Shown one piece after another: positions 1 to 6,954 of a DNA stretch of 13,053 nt. Position numbers and translations under genes: made by a program. Positions within the stretch are counted from its first letter, which is position 1; each line of letters starts with the position of its first letter. The stretch spans positions 1 through 13,053 of the forward strand of contig JACQDO010000504.1 of the NCBI GenBank assembly GCA_016201085.1, in the 5' to 3' direction. Under the pieces are notes generated by a model that was not told the origin of the DNA, made no database searches, and saw nothing but the letters and a program-made list of their open reading frames with translations. Source of the stretch: Hyphomicrobiales bacterium. Lineage in GTDB: Bacteria > Pseudomonadota > Alphaproteobacteria > Rhizobiales > Xanthobacteraceae.

Positions 1-707
1 CGGTCATAGACCGACAGGTAGCCGACCATGCGTTTCTGGTTGAGCGTGGTCCACGGATTGCGCTGGTCGTGGTTGGACAGACCGAAGGCGTGCAGCAATT
101 CGTGATAGGCGCAGTCGAGAAAGACGCGCTCGCCTTTGTCGACGATGATGAAGGAGATCGAACGCACGATAGCGCCGTCGGGGTCCGATTTCACGCTTGT
201 CATGCATTGCGGGTCGGTGCGCGCGACGAAAGTTTTGGTGATGCGCTTGCCGAAGGTCGCTTGCAGCGCCGATCTGAAATCGCGCTCGTCGATCAGCCGC
301 ACCTCGACATCGGCCGGTTTGGAAGCGGTCGCCAGGCTCACCTGCAGGCCGGGAACCTGGCGGGCATAGTCGTCGACGACGCGCGCCATCGCTGCGCTTC
401 GATTGACGCTGCCGCCGGCGATCACCGCGATGCGAATGGGATGATCGAAGCGGCGGATGCCGCGCGGGCGGGCGCCGATACGCAGGTCGGAACCGAAGGC
501 GAGCGCGAAGAAACCGCGCTCCAGATCGCGGGAGCTGAATTGTGTGTATTGCGCCGGCGCACCGACGAAGCTGCCGGGCGGGGCGGGCTCGCTGCCGGAG
601 GCGGCGAGGCTGGGGGAAGCGAAGAGCGATGCAATCAACAATCCGCTCATTCCCGCTGGCGCGGCGAAGAGCGGCAAAATCCACGCAAGCGATCTTGTTA
701 TCTTCAT
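1..707 (-). CDS. Secreted DUF2927-like protein with an HExxH motif (partial, runs off left edge)
   Basis: About 235 codons are visible from the ATG at 707; the 3' end lies beyond the window. Residues 1-35 form a signal peptide: positive MKITR, a hydrophobic stretch, then a likely cleavage near SLA/AS. The exported part carries a region with IRIAVIAGGSVN (about 91-102) and a later HELLHAFGLSNH motif (202-213), which is an HExxHxxG zincin-like signature followed by Asn212 and His213. The pattern and order resemble DUF2927 proteins, many of which have a weaker EE..QxxGLxND motif at this place. Function is unknown; a periplasmic or secreted zinc peptidase-like role is inference. The start follows the tesB stop by only 10 nt, so it is probably the second gene of a tesB operon. 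An upstream in-frame TTG exists, but the ATG gives the better signal peptide. The family assignment is from memory of motifs. Confidence 0.72.
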   Translation of the reverse strand, partial: MKITRSLAWILPLFAAPAGMSGLLIASLFASPSLAASGSEPAPPGSFVGAPAQYTQFSSRDLERGFFALAFGSDLRIGARPRGIRRFDHPIRIAVIAGGSVNRSAAMARVVDDYARQVPGLQVSLATASKPADVEVRLIDERDFRSALQATFGKRITKTFVARTDPQCMTSVKSDPDGAIVRSISFIIVDKGERVFLDCAYHELLHAFGLSNHDQRNPWTTLNQKRMVGYLSVYD

Positions 708-717
708 TGCCAATGCG

Positions 718-1581
718 TCATGGGGTGCGCCGCAGGCGCACCAGGCCTTCCTGCGCCACCGAGGCGACCAGGGTGCCGTCGCGCGTGAATATAAGTCCGC
801 GCGAGAAGCCGCGCGAGCCCTGCAGGTTGGGCGAATCCTGCGCATAGAGTAGCCAGTCGTCGGCGCGGAACGGCCGATGCAGCCACATCGCATGGTCGAG
901 GCTGGCCGCCATGATGTCCTTCTCAAACAGCGTGCGCCCGTGCGGCACCAGCGCGGCGTCGAGCAGCCCCATGTCGGAGGCGTAGGCCAGCACGCATTGA
1001 TGGATCGCCGGAGCGTCCGGTAGCCGGCCGGTGGTGCGCATCCAGAGGTTAAAGCGGCCGTCGGGAAATTTCTTGCCGAGATAGCGTTCGAACTCGACCG
1101 GCCGCAGCTCGATCGGCCGTTCGCGTTCGTAATAGCGCCGCACCGGATCGGGCATGGTTGGCAAGATTTTTTCGCGCATGTCCGCTTCGCTCGGCAGTTT
1201 TTCCGGCGGCGGCACGTCCGGCATTTTCACCTGATGCGCAAAGCCGGGCTCGTCGGCGTGGAACGACACCTGCATGGAAAATATCGGATGGCCATGCTGA
1301 CGCGCGGTAACGCTTCGCGTGGTGAAGCTCTTGCCGTCCCTGATGCGATCGACGTCGTAGATGATCGGCACCTTGGGGTCGCCCGGCAGCAGGAAATAAG
1401 CATGCATGGAATGCGGCGGGCGGCCTTCCACCGTGCGCACCGCGGCGACCAGCGCCTGGCCGATCACCTGGCCGCCGAACACACGCTGCCAGCCGACTTG
1501 CGGCGAGCGGCCGCGGAACAAATTGAGGTCCAATTCCTCGAGATCGAGGAGGGTGAGCAGATCCTGGACGGCGGAGGTCAT
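718..1581 (-). CDS. tesB: Acyl-CoA thioesterase II (TesB)
   Basis: A 287-residue double-hotdog thioesterase that hydrolyses acyl-CoA to free acid and CoA in the cytoplasm. The length equals the usual TesB size (about 285-290). The N-terminal hotdog contains FRGRSPQVGWQRVFGGQVIG (22-41). The second contains LAYASDMGLLDAAL (198-211), AASLDHAMWLHRPF (225-238) and the C-terminal VASVAQEGLVR (272-282). The E. coli catalytic residues Asp204, Thr228 and Gln278 correspond to Asp203, Ser227 and Gln277 here; Ser for Thr is common in the family. No strong Shine-Dalgarno precedes the ATG, but MTSAVQDLLTLLDLEELD is a typical TesB N-terminus. It is divergent from the FAD monooxygenase at 1681 and is followed after 10 nt by the DUF2927-like gene. 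Substrate chain length cannot be told from sequence. Confidence 0.95.
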   Translation of the reverse strand: MTSAVQDLLTLLDLEELDLNLFRGRSPQVGWQRVFGGQVIGQALVAAVRTVEGRPPHSMHAYFLLPGDPKVPIIYDVDRIRDGKSFTTRSVTARQHGHPIFSMQVSFHADEPGFAHQVKMPDVPPPEKLPSEADMREKILPTMPDPVRRYYERERPIELRPVEFERYLGKKFPDGRFNLWMRTTGRLPDAPAIHQCVLAYASDMGLLDAALVPHGRTLFEKDIMAASLDHAMWLHRPFRADDWLLYAQDSPNLQGSRGFSRGLIFTRDGTLVASVAQEGLVRLRRTP

Positions 1582-1626
1582 GGGGAGTTCTTGGGTTGGA
1601 GAGCCTGGGTCGGCAGCCTAAATGGG

Positions 1627-1663
1627 GTCAAATGACCGCCTCAACCTGCTATGGTCGGGACCA
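1627..1663 (+). promoter_or_regulatory. Candidate promoter for the FAD monooxygenase gene
   Basis: An extended -10-like element TGCTATGGT ends at 1655, with a weak -35 match GTCAAA at 1627-1632 and a 17-bp spacer, placing a transcription start about 20 nt before the ATG at 1681. Overlapping it is a small dyad TGGTC-GG-GACCA at 1652-1663. The whole 99-nt gap also has to serve the divergent tesB gene. The matches to consensus are partial, so this is only a suggestion. Confidence 0.25.
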
Positions 1664-1680
1664 CTTTACAAGGAAGCTCA

Positions 1681-2919
1681 ATGGCGAAAGCGCTGAATCA
1701 GCACCATAAAATCGACCTTTTGGTGGGCGGGGCGGGCTTTGCCGGCCTGGCGCTGGCGATCGCTCTGCGCGAAGCGCTGGGCGAAACCTTTGCCGTGACG
1801 GTGGTCGATCCGGCGCTCGGCCAGGCCAAATCGAAGGACCCGCGCGCCTCGGCGATCGCCGCCGCCGCGCGCCGGCTGTTCGAGACCATCGACGTGTGGG
1901 ACGCGGTCGCGGGCGAAGCGCAGCCGATCCTCGACATGGTGGTGACCGACAGCAAGCTCGACGACGCGGTGCGGCCGACCTTCCTCACCTTTGGCGGCGA
2001 AGTGGAAGAAGGCGAGCCGTTCGCGCACATGATCGAGAACCGGCACCTGATCGATGCGTTGGTGGCGAAGGCGAAGGAACTGGGCGTCGATTTGCGCGCC
2101 GGTACGGTCGGCGGCTTTGAATATTCGGCGAACGCCATCGACGTTCGGCTCGACGATAGCGAAAGATATTCCGCGCGCCTGCTGGTCGGCGCCGACGGCG
2201 CCAAATCGAAAATCCGCGAGCAGGCCGGCATCGTCACGCACGGCTGGAATTACGATCAATCGGCCATCGTCACCACGGTGGCGCACGAGCGCGAGCACAA
2301 TGGCCGCGCCGAGGAGCATTTCCTCCCCGCGGGCCCGTTCGCGATTCTGCCGCTCACCGGCAATCGCGCCTCCATCGTGTGGACCGAGGAAACGCGCGTG
2401 GCCGAGCGCATGATCGCGCTGAGCGACGAAGAGTTCCACGCCGAGCTGGAGAAGCGCTTCGGCCTGCATCTCGGCGATCTCACGGTGATCGGCGCGCGGC
2501 GGGCGTTTCCGCTAGGGCTGTTCACCGCGCGCGAATTCATCGCGCAGCGGTTGGCGCTCATCGGCGACGCCGCGCATGTGATCCATCCGATCGCCGGCCA
2601 GGGGCTCAACATGGGCCTGCGCGACGTGGCGGCGCTGGCCGAAGCGATCGCCGACGCGGCGCGGCTCGGGCTCGATATCGGCGGCGTGGATGTGCTCGAG
2701 CGCTATCAGCGCTGGCGGCGCTTCGACACCATGACCATGGGCGTCGCCACCGATGGGCTGAACAGATTGTTCTCCAACCGCTCCGATGTGCTGCGGCTGG
2801 CGCGCGATGTCGGCTTGGGTGTGGTCGAGCGCATTCCCGCACTCAAATCTATGTTCATCCGCGAGGCGGCGGGCTTCACCGGCGATGTGCCGAAGCTGCT
2901 CAGGGGGGAAGTGTTGTAG
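1681..2919 (+). CDS. UbiH/UbiF/VisC/COQ6-family FAD-dependent monooxygenase (ubiquinone biosynthesis hydroxylase)
   Basis: A 412-residue flavoprotein hydroxylase expected to add a ring hydroxyl during ubiquinone synthesis, using FAD and O2. The N-terminal dinucleotide-binding fold has GGAGFAGLALA (GxGxxG, 17-22). The mid-protein DG motif is GADGAKSKIR (170-179). The C-terminal FAD ribose-binding motif is LIGDAAHVIHPIAGQGLNMG (293-312), the hallmark of the UbiH/COQ6 family, followed by LRDVAALAEAI. The start at 1681 is chosen over an in-frame ATG at 1651 because AAGGA at 1670-1674 is well spaced from it and the Rossmann strand begins at once (HKIDLLVGGAG). In alphaproteobacteria this family includes UbiL, UbiH and UbiF-type enzymes of different ring-carbon specificity, so the exact position hydroxylated is not assigned. 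It is convergent with the GST gene, with a palindromic repeat between them. Confidence 0.9.
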   Translation: MAKALNQHHKIDLLVGGAGFAGLALAIALREALGETFAVTVVDPALGQAKSKDPRASAIAAAARRLFETIDVWDAVAGEAQPILDMVVTDSKLDDAVRPTFLTFGGEVEEGEPFAHMIENRHLIDALVAKAKELGVDLRAGTVGGFEYSANAIDVRLDDSERYSARLLVGADGAKSKIREQAGIVTHGWNYDQSAIVTTVAHEREHNGRAEEHFLPAGPFAILPLTGNRASIVWTEETRVAERMIALSDEEFHAELEKRFGLHLGDLTVIGARRAFPLGLFTAREFIAQRLALIGDAAHVIHPIAGQGLNMGLRDVAALAEAIADAARLGLDIGGVDVLERYQRWRRFDTMTMGVATDGLNRLFSNRSDVLRLARDVGLGVVERIPALKSMFIREAAGFTGDVPKLLRGEVL

Positions 2920-2928
2920 CCATCGTTT

Positions 2929-3031
2929 GTCGTCCCGGCCAAGCGAGCGTCAGCGAGCGCGAGCCGGGACCCATACGCCGTGCACTATCGAAAAGCTGCG
3001 GAGTATGGGTCCCCGCTTTCGCGGGGACGAC
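2929..3031. repeat. Palindromic intergenic repeat, family A, copy 1
   Basis: A 103-bp element bounded by GTCGTCCC and GGGACGAC. It can fold into several hairpins: GTCCCGGC...GCCGGGAC on the left, CCATAC...GTATGG in the middle, and GTCCCCGC-TTTC-GCGGGGAC (perfect 8-bp stem, tetraloop) on the right. The reverse complement of 8898-9027 matches it closely in the core, with CCCATACGCCGTGC and GCTGCGGAGTATGGGTCC shared. It occupies almost the entire gap between two convergent genes, so it may act as a bidirectional terminator. It resembles dispersed non-coding repeats common in Bradyrhizobium-type genomes (recognition, not a search result). Confidence 0.85.
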
Positions 3032-3035
3032 CGCT

Positions 3036-3665
3036 TTATGAAAGCGGAATACTGCCGACGTGGTCCTGGAACGCCTTGCGCTTTGCGATGGCGTCGTACC
3101 AGCGGTCGAGATGGGGTGTCGAAGGTCTTCCGGGCACCAGCTGGCGGTAGCGGTAGCACATCACGCCGACCGGAATGTCACCGTAGGAAAATGCCGGGCC
3201 GGCGACGTAAGCGGTCTTGCCCAGTTGCGCGTCGAGCATCTGCATCGCGGCGGTGGTTTTGTCCTGCGAGGTATTGATCGCGGCTAGATCGCGTTTTTCC
3301 GGCGGGGTGCGGATCAAGCCCCAGAACTCGCCGAAGATCGCCGGCGCCACCACCGAGAGCTGCCAGTCCATCCATTGGCTGGCGAGCGCGCGGGCTTTCG
3401 CGTCCTTCGGCTCCAGCGCACCGGCTTTGTCATGTTTGCCGGCGAGATAGCGCACAATCGAATTGCTCTCCCACAGCAGGAAGCCGTCGTCTTCTTCCAG
3501 CGTCGGCACCAAGCCGTTCGGGTTCATCGCCAGGTAAGGCGCTTCCTTGTTCTTGCCGAAGGCGCCGCCGACATCGATGCGGGTGTGTTCGAGCTTGAGT
3601 TCGCCCACCGCCCACATCGCCTTCTGCACGTTAGACGAGGTGTTGCGGCCCCAGATTTTGATCAT
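3036..3665 (-). CDS. Glutathione S-transferase family protein
   Basis: A 209-residue cytosolic GST with two domains. The N-terminal thioredoxin-like domain (1-80) begins MIKIWGRNTSSNVQKAMWA. Its helix-1 start, RNTSSNVQK, is the region that activates glutathione (Ser11 or Ser12 candidate). It has the cis-proline motif GLVPTL (51-56) and the glutathione gamma-glutamyl-binding ESNSI (66-70). The helical C-terminal domain carries the capping motif FSYGDIPVG (159-167). The start at 3665 is preferred over an in-frame ATG at 3710 because GAAGGA lies about 9 nt upstream and the 15 extra residues (MPAFAGMT...) are simply a translated palindromic repeat. The substrate is unknown; the class looks like bacterial GSTs of the beta/theta-like groups. 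Convergent with the FAD monooxygenase. Confidence 0.9.
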   Translation of the reverse strand: MIKIWGRNTSSNVQKAMWAVGELKLEHTRIDVGGAFGKNKEAPYLAMNPNGLVPTLEEDDGFLLWESNSIVRYLAGKHDKAGALEPKDAKARALASQWMDWQLSVVAPAIFGEFWGLIRTPPEKRDLAAINTSQDKTTAAMQMLDAQLGKTAYVAGPAFSYGDIPVGVMCYRYRQLVPGRPSTPHLDRWYDAIAKRKAFQDHVGSIPLS

Positions 3666-3685
3666 GGTGGTTTTTCCTTCCCTCA

Positions 3686-3782
3686 CTGTCATGCCCGCGA
3701 AAGCGGGCATCCAGTACTCCCTGTGGTGAAATATTTCGACGGCGGTGATTACTGGATCATCCGCTTTCGCGGATGATGACAG
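3686..3782. repeat. Palindromic intergenic repeat, family B
   Basis: The element is bounded by CTGTCAT and ATGACAG (perfect inverted ends). The left part is the hairpin ATGCCCGC-GAAA-GCGGGCAT, and the right part is ATCATCCGC-TTTC-GCGGATGAT. CCAGTA on the left and TACTGG on the right also pair, closing a cruciform around about 33 bp of unique sequence. It lies between the Trm112-like gene stop and the GST start, so any GST promoter must lie in or across it. Only one copy was seen in the window. Confidence 0.8.
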
Positions 3783-3788
3783 CTGCGG

Positions 3789-3992
3789 CTACTCCAACCT
3801 GCGCGCCTCTTCCGGCAGCATGATCGGGATGCCGTCGCGGATCGGATAGGCGAGCTTGGCCTTGCGCGAGATCAGTTCCTGCTTGGCGGCGTCGTATTCC
3901 AGCGTGCTCTTGGTCAGCGGGCAGACCAGGATTTCCAACAGCTTGGGATCGACGCTGCCTTCGGGCCGTTCGATGGGTGGGACGGTGGACAT
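3789..3992 (-). CDS. Trm112-like small protein (UPF0434/YcaR family)
   Basis: A 67-residue protein with the family signature [20 protein letters not shown] (about 16-35), then [26 protein letters not shown] (39-64). The length matches the family (about 60-70). In eukaryotes and archaea Trm112 is a zinc-binding activator of methyltransferases for tRNA, rRNA and release factors; the bacterial homologues are smaller and less well understood. Only one cysteine (in CPLT) is present, so the C4 zinc site of Trm112 is not kept, as is common in alphaproteobacterial members. A GGAG stands 7 nt before the ATG. It follows the LON-domain gene on the same strand by 49 nt, suggesting co-transcription. Confidence 0.9.
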   Translation of the reverse strand: MSTVPPIERPEGSVDPKLLEILVCPLTKSTLEYDAAKQELISRKAKLAYPIRDGIPIMLPEEARRLE

Positions 3993-4041
3993 GGAGGGGC
4001 TCCGGCGAATTCGCCCGGGGTTATAGCATGGGCGATGAATA

Positions 4042-4716
4042 TTACTGCAATTGCGGCTCGCCTTCGGTGTTCTTCTTGGCCAGCTCGATCTCGGTGATGG
4101 CGACCAGGATTTCGGCGCGGGTCTTCAGGTCGGGCGCTTCCAGCAGCGCCTGTTTCTCGGCCGGGCCATAGGGCGACATCATCGCCAGCGCATTGACCAG
4201 CGCCTCGTTCGGCGCCTTCTCGATGTCCTCCCAATCGGCCTTCAGGTCGTTGGCTTACATGAAATCGTTGAGCGCGCGCAGCACCGCCTTGCGGTCGACT
4301 TGCGCTTCGCCCTTGCGCGCGACGAAGTCGTTGGCGAACGGCGCGAAGGTGACGCGGCACTGGCGATAGGCGGTGGAGACCGCCAGTTCCTCCTCGACGC
4401 GGAAGCGCGCCACGCCGGTGAGCTCGATGAGGTAGCGGCCGTCGCCGCTTTCGGCGAGCTGGGTGATGCGGCCGACACAGCCGGTCTTGTAGAGCGGCGG
4501 CCTGGCGGCCGGCCCACTGTGCGCGGGATCTGGCTGGATCATGCCGATCAGCCGGTGGCCGTCGCGCAGCGCGTCGTCGATCATGGCGAGATAGCGCGGT
4601 TCGAAGATGTTGAGCGGCATCTGCCCGCGCGGCAGCAGCAGCGCGCCCGGCAAAGGGAACACCGGGATGGTGCCGGGCAGATCGATGGGTCCGCGGTATT
4701 CGGCGTTCATCGGCAT
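4042..4716 (-). pseudogene. LON substrate-binding-domain protein gene interrupted by an in-frame TAA
   Basis: The frame from the ATG at 4716 encodes a LON N-terminal (substrate-binding) domain protein: IPVFPLPGALLLPRGQMPLNIFEPRY (17-42), IGMIQPDP (58-64) and GVARFRVEEEL (101-111). At codon 154 (4255-4257, minus strand) it meets TAA. The same frame then stays open for 70 more codons, from ANDLKADWEDIE through LAMMSPYGPAEKQALLEAPD to a second TAA at 4042-4044. The downstream part is typical of the C-terminal helical half of these proteins, and the joined length (about 224 codons) is that of an intact family member. Such proteins have the LON N-domain without ATPase or protease; their role is unclear. 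A GGAG lies 11 nt before the start; an in-frame ATG at 4710 is an alternative. The short product (153 residues) may be made; loss of function, readthrough or a sequence error are all possible. Confidence 0.87.
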
Positions 4717-4736
4717 TGCTCTGAGTTCTCCGCACC

Positions 4737-4841
4737 GTCATTCCGGGACGCTCGCGCAGCGAGCGAATCCGGAATCCAGAGGCAGGTGTCGAATTCGTCT
4801 CTGGATTCCGGGTTCGCGCCTTCGGCGCGCCCCGGAATGAC
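4737..4841. repeat. Palindromic intergenic repeat, family C
   Basis: A 105-bp element bounded by GTCATTCCGGG and CCCGGAATGAC. The inner half-arms GGAATCCAGAG and CTCTGGATTCC (with CGAATCCGGAATCCAGAG against CTCTGGATTCCGGGTTCG) pair around a central loop. Side hairpins are CTCGC-GCA-GCGAG on the left and GCGCC-TTC-GGCGC on the right. It fills nearly all of the gap between the CnoX-like gene stop (4845) and the LON-domain gene start (4716). One copy seen here. Confidence 0.82.
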
Positions 4842-4844
4842 GAA

Positions 4845-5750
4845 CTACGAAAACAAAATCGACGACAGCTTCTTGCGGCCTTCGGTGGCCGCCGGATCGG
4901 CGAAGCCCCAAGCCTCGAAGAACTGCACCAGCTGCTTGCGGGCACCGTCCTCGTTCCACTTGCGGTCGCGCTTGACGATCTCGATCAACTGATTGACCGC
5001 TTCCTCGCGTTTGCCCTTGGCATTGAGCGCCACCGCCAGATCGAAGCGCGCCTGGTGATCGAGCGGATCGGCCAGCACCTTGCCTTCCAGCTCGGCCAGC
5101 GGCCCAAGGTTCTTCGCCTGCTCGGCGATCTCCAGCGCGGCGCGCGCGGCCGCCACCGATCCCTCGTTGCGCTTAGCCTCCGGCACCAGCGCCAGCGTCT
5201 GCTTGGCCTGCTCGAGCGCGCCGGTCTCGATGTAGCAGCGCGCCAGACCGGCCAGCGCGTGCACGTTGCCGCTGTCGGCGGCGAGCAGCTGCGCGTAGAT
5301 TTCGGCGGCGGCGGTGGCATTGCCGTCGACCAGCGCGGCGTCGGCGGCCTTCAGCAGATCCTGATCTTCGCTGCCGATCTTGCTCTTGGTCAGCCGCTCC
5401 AGAAAGGCAATCACCTGGCTCTCCGGCAGCGCGCCCATGAAGCCATCGACCGGCTGGCCGTTGGAGAAGGCGATTACCGCCGGGATCGACTGGATGCCCA
5501 TCTGTCCGGGGATCGCCGGATGCTCGTCGATGTTGAGCTTGGTGAGCTTGACCTTGCCCTTGGCCGCCTTCACCGCCTTTTCCAGGATCGGCGTGAGTTG
5601 CTTGCACGGCCCGCACCACGGCGCCCAGAAATCCACCAGTACCGGCTGCTTCTTGGATTCCTCGATCACGTCCTTGACGAAGGCCTGCGTGGTCGTGTCC
5701 TTGACCGCGCCCTCGGCCGCCGCCGGCGTCACCCCACCTAATCCCAGCAT
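4845..5750 (-). CDS. cnoX: CnoX-like thioredoxin/TPR chaperedoxin (YbbN family)
   Basis: A 301-residue protein. The N-terminal thioredoxin domain (about 16-122) has VLVDFWAPWCGPCKQL with the redox-active WCGPC at 45-49, and the cis-proline motif SIPAVIAF (88-95). The remainder (about 129-300) is a helical TPR region with repeats such as AAEIYAQLLAADSGNVHALA. This architecture is that of CnoX/YbbN, a holdase chaperone that protects proteins from over-oxidation and works with GroEL. E. coli CnoX lacks the CGPC pair, whereas the CxxC is kept in alphaproteobacterial members, so disulfide-reductase activity is expected. An in-frame TAA 14 codons upstream makes the ATG at 5750 the first ATG start; AGAGG lies 8 nt before it. 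It is probably in an operon with the LON-domain and Trm112-like genes downstream. No signal peptide, so cytoplasmic. Confidence 0.93.
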   Translation of the reverse strand: MLGLGGVTPAAAEGAVKDTTTQAFVKDVIEESKKQPVLVDFWAPWCGPCKQLTPILEKAVKAAKGKVKLTKLNIDEHPAIPGQMGIQSIPAVIAFSNGQPVDGFMGALPESQVIAFLERLTKSKIGSEDQDLLKAADAALVDGNATAAAEIYAQLLAADSGNVHALAGLARCYIETGALEQAKQTLALVPEAKRNEGSVAAARAALEIAEQAKNLGPLAELEGKVLADPLDHQARFDLAVALNAKGKREEAVNQLIEIVKRDRKWNEDGARKQLVQFFEAWGFADPAATEGRKKLSSILFS

Positions 5751-5824
5751 ATTGCGCGCCTCTTGCTCGGTTTCCGGTTCCGTTCCGGCTTAAATGGGTC
5801 ATTCGGCGGGCGAATGCAATCGTG

Positions 5825-6349
5825 TCAGGGCTCGCCGGTACTGCCCCCCGACACCCGCTCGATGCGGGGCAGATGGCCGGTGGATTCGAGGAATTTCACC
5901 AGATCCGCGCGCGCGATCGAGGTGGTCATGGTGTTGTCCAGCGGATGATAGTTGAGCGTTTCGTGCCGCATCATGGCGGCGTCGAGCACCACGGTGACCC
6001 GGCCGTCCTTGTCGTTGATGGAGCCGAACGGCGTCACCGCCCCGGGCGCCACGCCCCAGACCTCGGCCAGCAGGTCGGCCGAACCGAAGGAAAACCGCCC
6101 GCTGGCGCCCAACAGCCGGTGCAGACCTTTGAGGCCTATCTCGGCATCCTCTTCGGCCACCACCAGGTAGAGCGCGTTCTTCTTGTCGCGCAGGAACAGG
6201 TTCTTGGTGTGGCCGCCGGCAATCTGGCCGCGCAGGCGGCTGGCCTGTTCGACCGTGAAAACCGGCGGATGCTTGAGCGTGGCGTGCTTGATGCCGAGGG
6301 CATCGAGCGCGGCGAACAGCTGCTCGGGGGTGGTCGGGGGAAGGGACAT
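5825..6349 (-). CDS. Prolyl-tRNA editing protein (PrdX/ProXp-ala-like, YbaK superfamily)
   Basis: A 174-residue trans-editing deacylase that removes wrongly attached amino acid (alanine in the ProXp-ala type) from tRNA-Pro. It has the conserved GGHTKNLFLRDKK (45-57), with Lys49 as the likely catalytic lysine; FSFGSADLL (87-94); the GxxPGxVTPF loop (99-108); SINDKDGRVTVVLDAA (110-125); and NYHPLDNTMTTSIARADLVKFL (133-154). This fits the prolyl-tRNA-synthetase-associated domain family. Alphaproteobacterial ProRS usually lacks the internal INS editing domain, which explains a free-standing editor. No clear Shine-Dalgarno precedes the ATG. The gene ends 74 nt before the CnoX-like gene start. Cys- versus Ala-specificity is not proven by sequence alone; the length and motifs favour the PrdX type. 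Confidence 0.9.
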   Translation of the reverse strand: MSLPPTTPEQLFAALDALGIKHATLKHPPVFTVEQASRLRGQIAGGHTKNLFLRDKKNALYLVVAEEDAEIGLKGLHRLLGASGRFSFGSADLLAEVWGVAPGAVTPFGSINDKDGRVTVVLDAAMMRHETLNYHPLDNTMTTSIARADLVKFLESTGHLPRIERVSGGSTGEP

Positions 6350-6429
6350 AGTTGGGCCGGCCGGTGTTAGTATCGATATCTGCGGATGCGCATAAAAGCC
6401 ATCATGCGCCGGGAACCGGGAGGCTCGCG

Positions 6430-6705
6430 ATGCCGCGTCTATTGCTGACTCTGGCCGCGATCATGGCCGTTCTAACGTTTGACGTCTCCCCGGTGCAGGC
6501 CCAGGCCGGCAATGCGCCCTGGTGCGCGGTGGTCTCGCTGGGCAAGGGCTCGGTCTACTGGGATTGCCGATATCGCACGGTCGAGGAGTGCGTGCCGAAT
6601 GTGCTGGCCGGAAATCGCGGCTTTTGCAACCACAACCCGCGCTGGGAGCCCCCGGCCGTCAGACCGCGCGCCCACCACCGTAAACGCCACGCCCGGCCGC
6701 ATTAA
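6430..6705 (+). CDS. Small secreted DUF3551-like protein
   Basis: A 91-residue protein with a signal peptide: MPRLLLTLAAIMAVLTF, then a likely cleavage after PVQAQA (about residue 26). The mature part has four cysteines (32, 46, 54, 66) in the arrangement APWCAVVS...YWDCRYRTVEECV...GNRGFCNHNPRW, which is the DUF3551 pattern frequent in Bradyrhizobium-type genomes. The tail from about 79 is rich in Arg and His. The start at 6430 is fixed by GGGAGG at 6418-6423, 6 nt upstream, and by the signal peptide; the in-frame ATG at 6352 lies beyond these. Function is unknown; export to the periplasm or beyond is inferred, with two disulfides possible. Divergent from the editing-protein gene (80 nt gap). 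Confidence 0.82.
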   Translation: MPRLLLTLAAIMAVLTFDVSPVQAQAGNAPWCAVVSLGKGSVYWDCRYRTVEECVPNVLAGNRGFCNHNPRWEPPAVRPRAHHRKRHARPH

Positions 6706-6724
6706 CGGCCCCGATAGGCCATGG

Positions 6725-6754
6725 TTGCAATGGGGCCGTCCTTATGGCTATACG
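6725..6754 (+). promoter_or_regulatory. Candidate promoter for tRNA-Gly
   Basis: TTGCAA at 6725-6730 and TATACG at 6749-6754 with an 18-bp spacer, each matching four of six sigma-70 consensus positions, would start transcription near 6761, about 43 nt before the mature tRNA. The match is partial and no other evidence supports it. Confidence 0.25.
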
Positions 6755-6803
6755 AACGGCTTGGCGGCCGATTAACGCTTGATCGGTCAACTATCTAACG
6801 GAT

Positions 6804-6878
<75 letters not shown>

Positions 6879-6888
6879 ACCTTCGCGC

Positions 6889-6918
6889 CGCTCAAGTCGG
6901 CTTTAGCCGACTTGAGCG
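6889..6918. terminator. Perfect 13-bp hairpin just downstream of tRNA-Gly
   Basis: CGCTCAAGTCGGC (6889-6901), loop TTTA, GCCGACTTGAGCG (6906-6918): a 13-bp perfect stem starting 10 nt after the tRNA CCA. Only two T residues follow directly, so it is not a textbook intrinsic terminator. It could instead stabilise or help process the tRNA 3' trailer. Confidence 0.5.
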
Positions 6919-6927
6919 TTATAGATG

Positions 6928-6953
6928 CCGATATCGGGTAAACCCGATATCGG
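6928..6953. repeat. Second perfect hairpin (11-bp stem, TAAA loop)
   Basis: CCGATATCGGG (6928-6938), loop TAAA, CCCGATATCGG (6943-6953). Each arm is itself partly palindromic around GATATC, so alternative foldings exist. It follows the 13-bp hairpin by 9 nt. No T-run follows, so termination is unlikely to depend on it alone. Confidence 0.55.
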
Positions 6954-6954
6954 T

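Noticed and set aside
4..788. Open frames of 226 codons (minus) and 239 codons (plus) at the left edge
   Set aside because: The frame with a signal peptide, HExxH motif and correct spacing after tesB is a different minus frame (start 707). These two are Arg-rich shadows.
3666..3710. N-terminal extension of the GST to an ATG at 3710
   Set aside because: The extra MPAFAGMT... residues come from the family B repeat. The ATG at 3665 has a Shine-Dalgarno and begins the thioredoxin-like strand directly.
4255..4257. Recoding of the LON-gene stop as selenocysteine or pyrrolysine
   Set aside because: The codon is TAA; selenocysteine uses TGA and pyrrolysine TAG, so neither applies.
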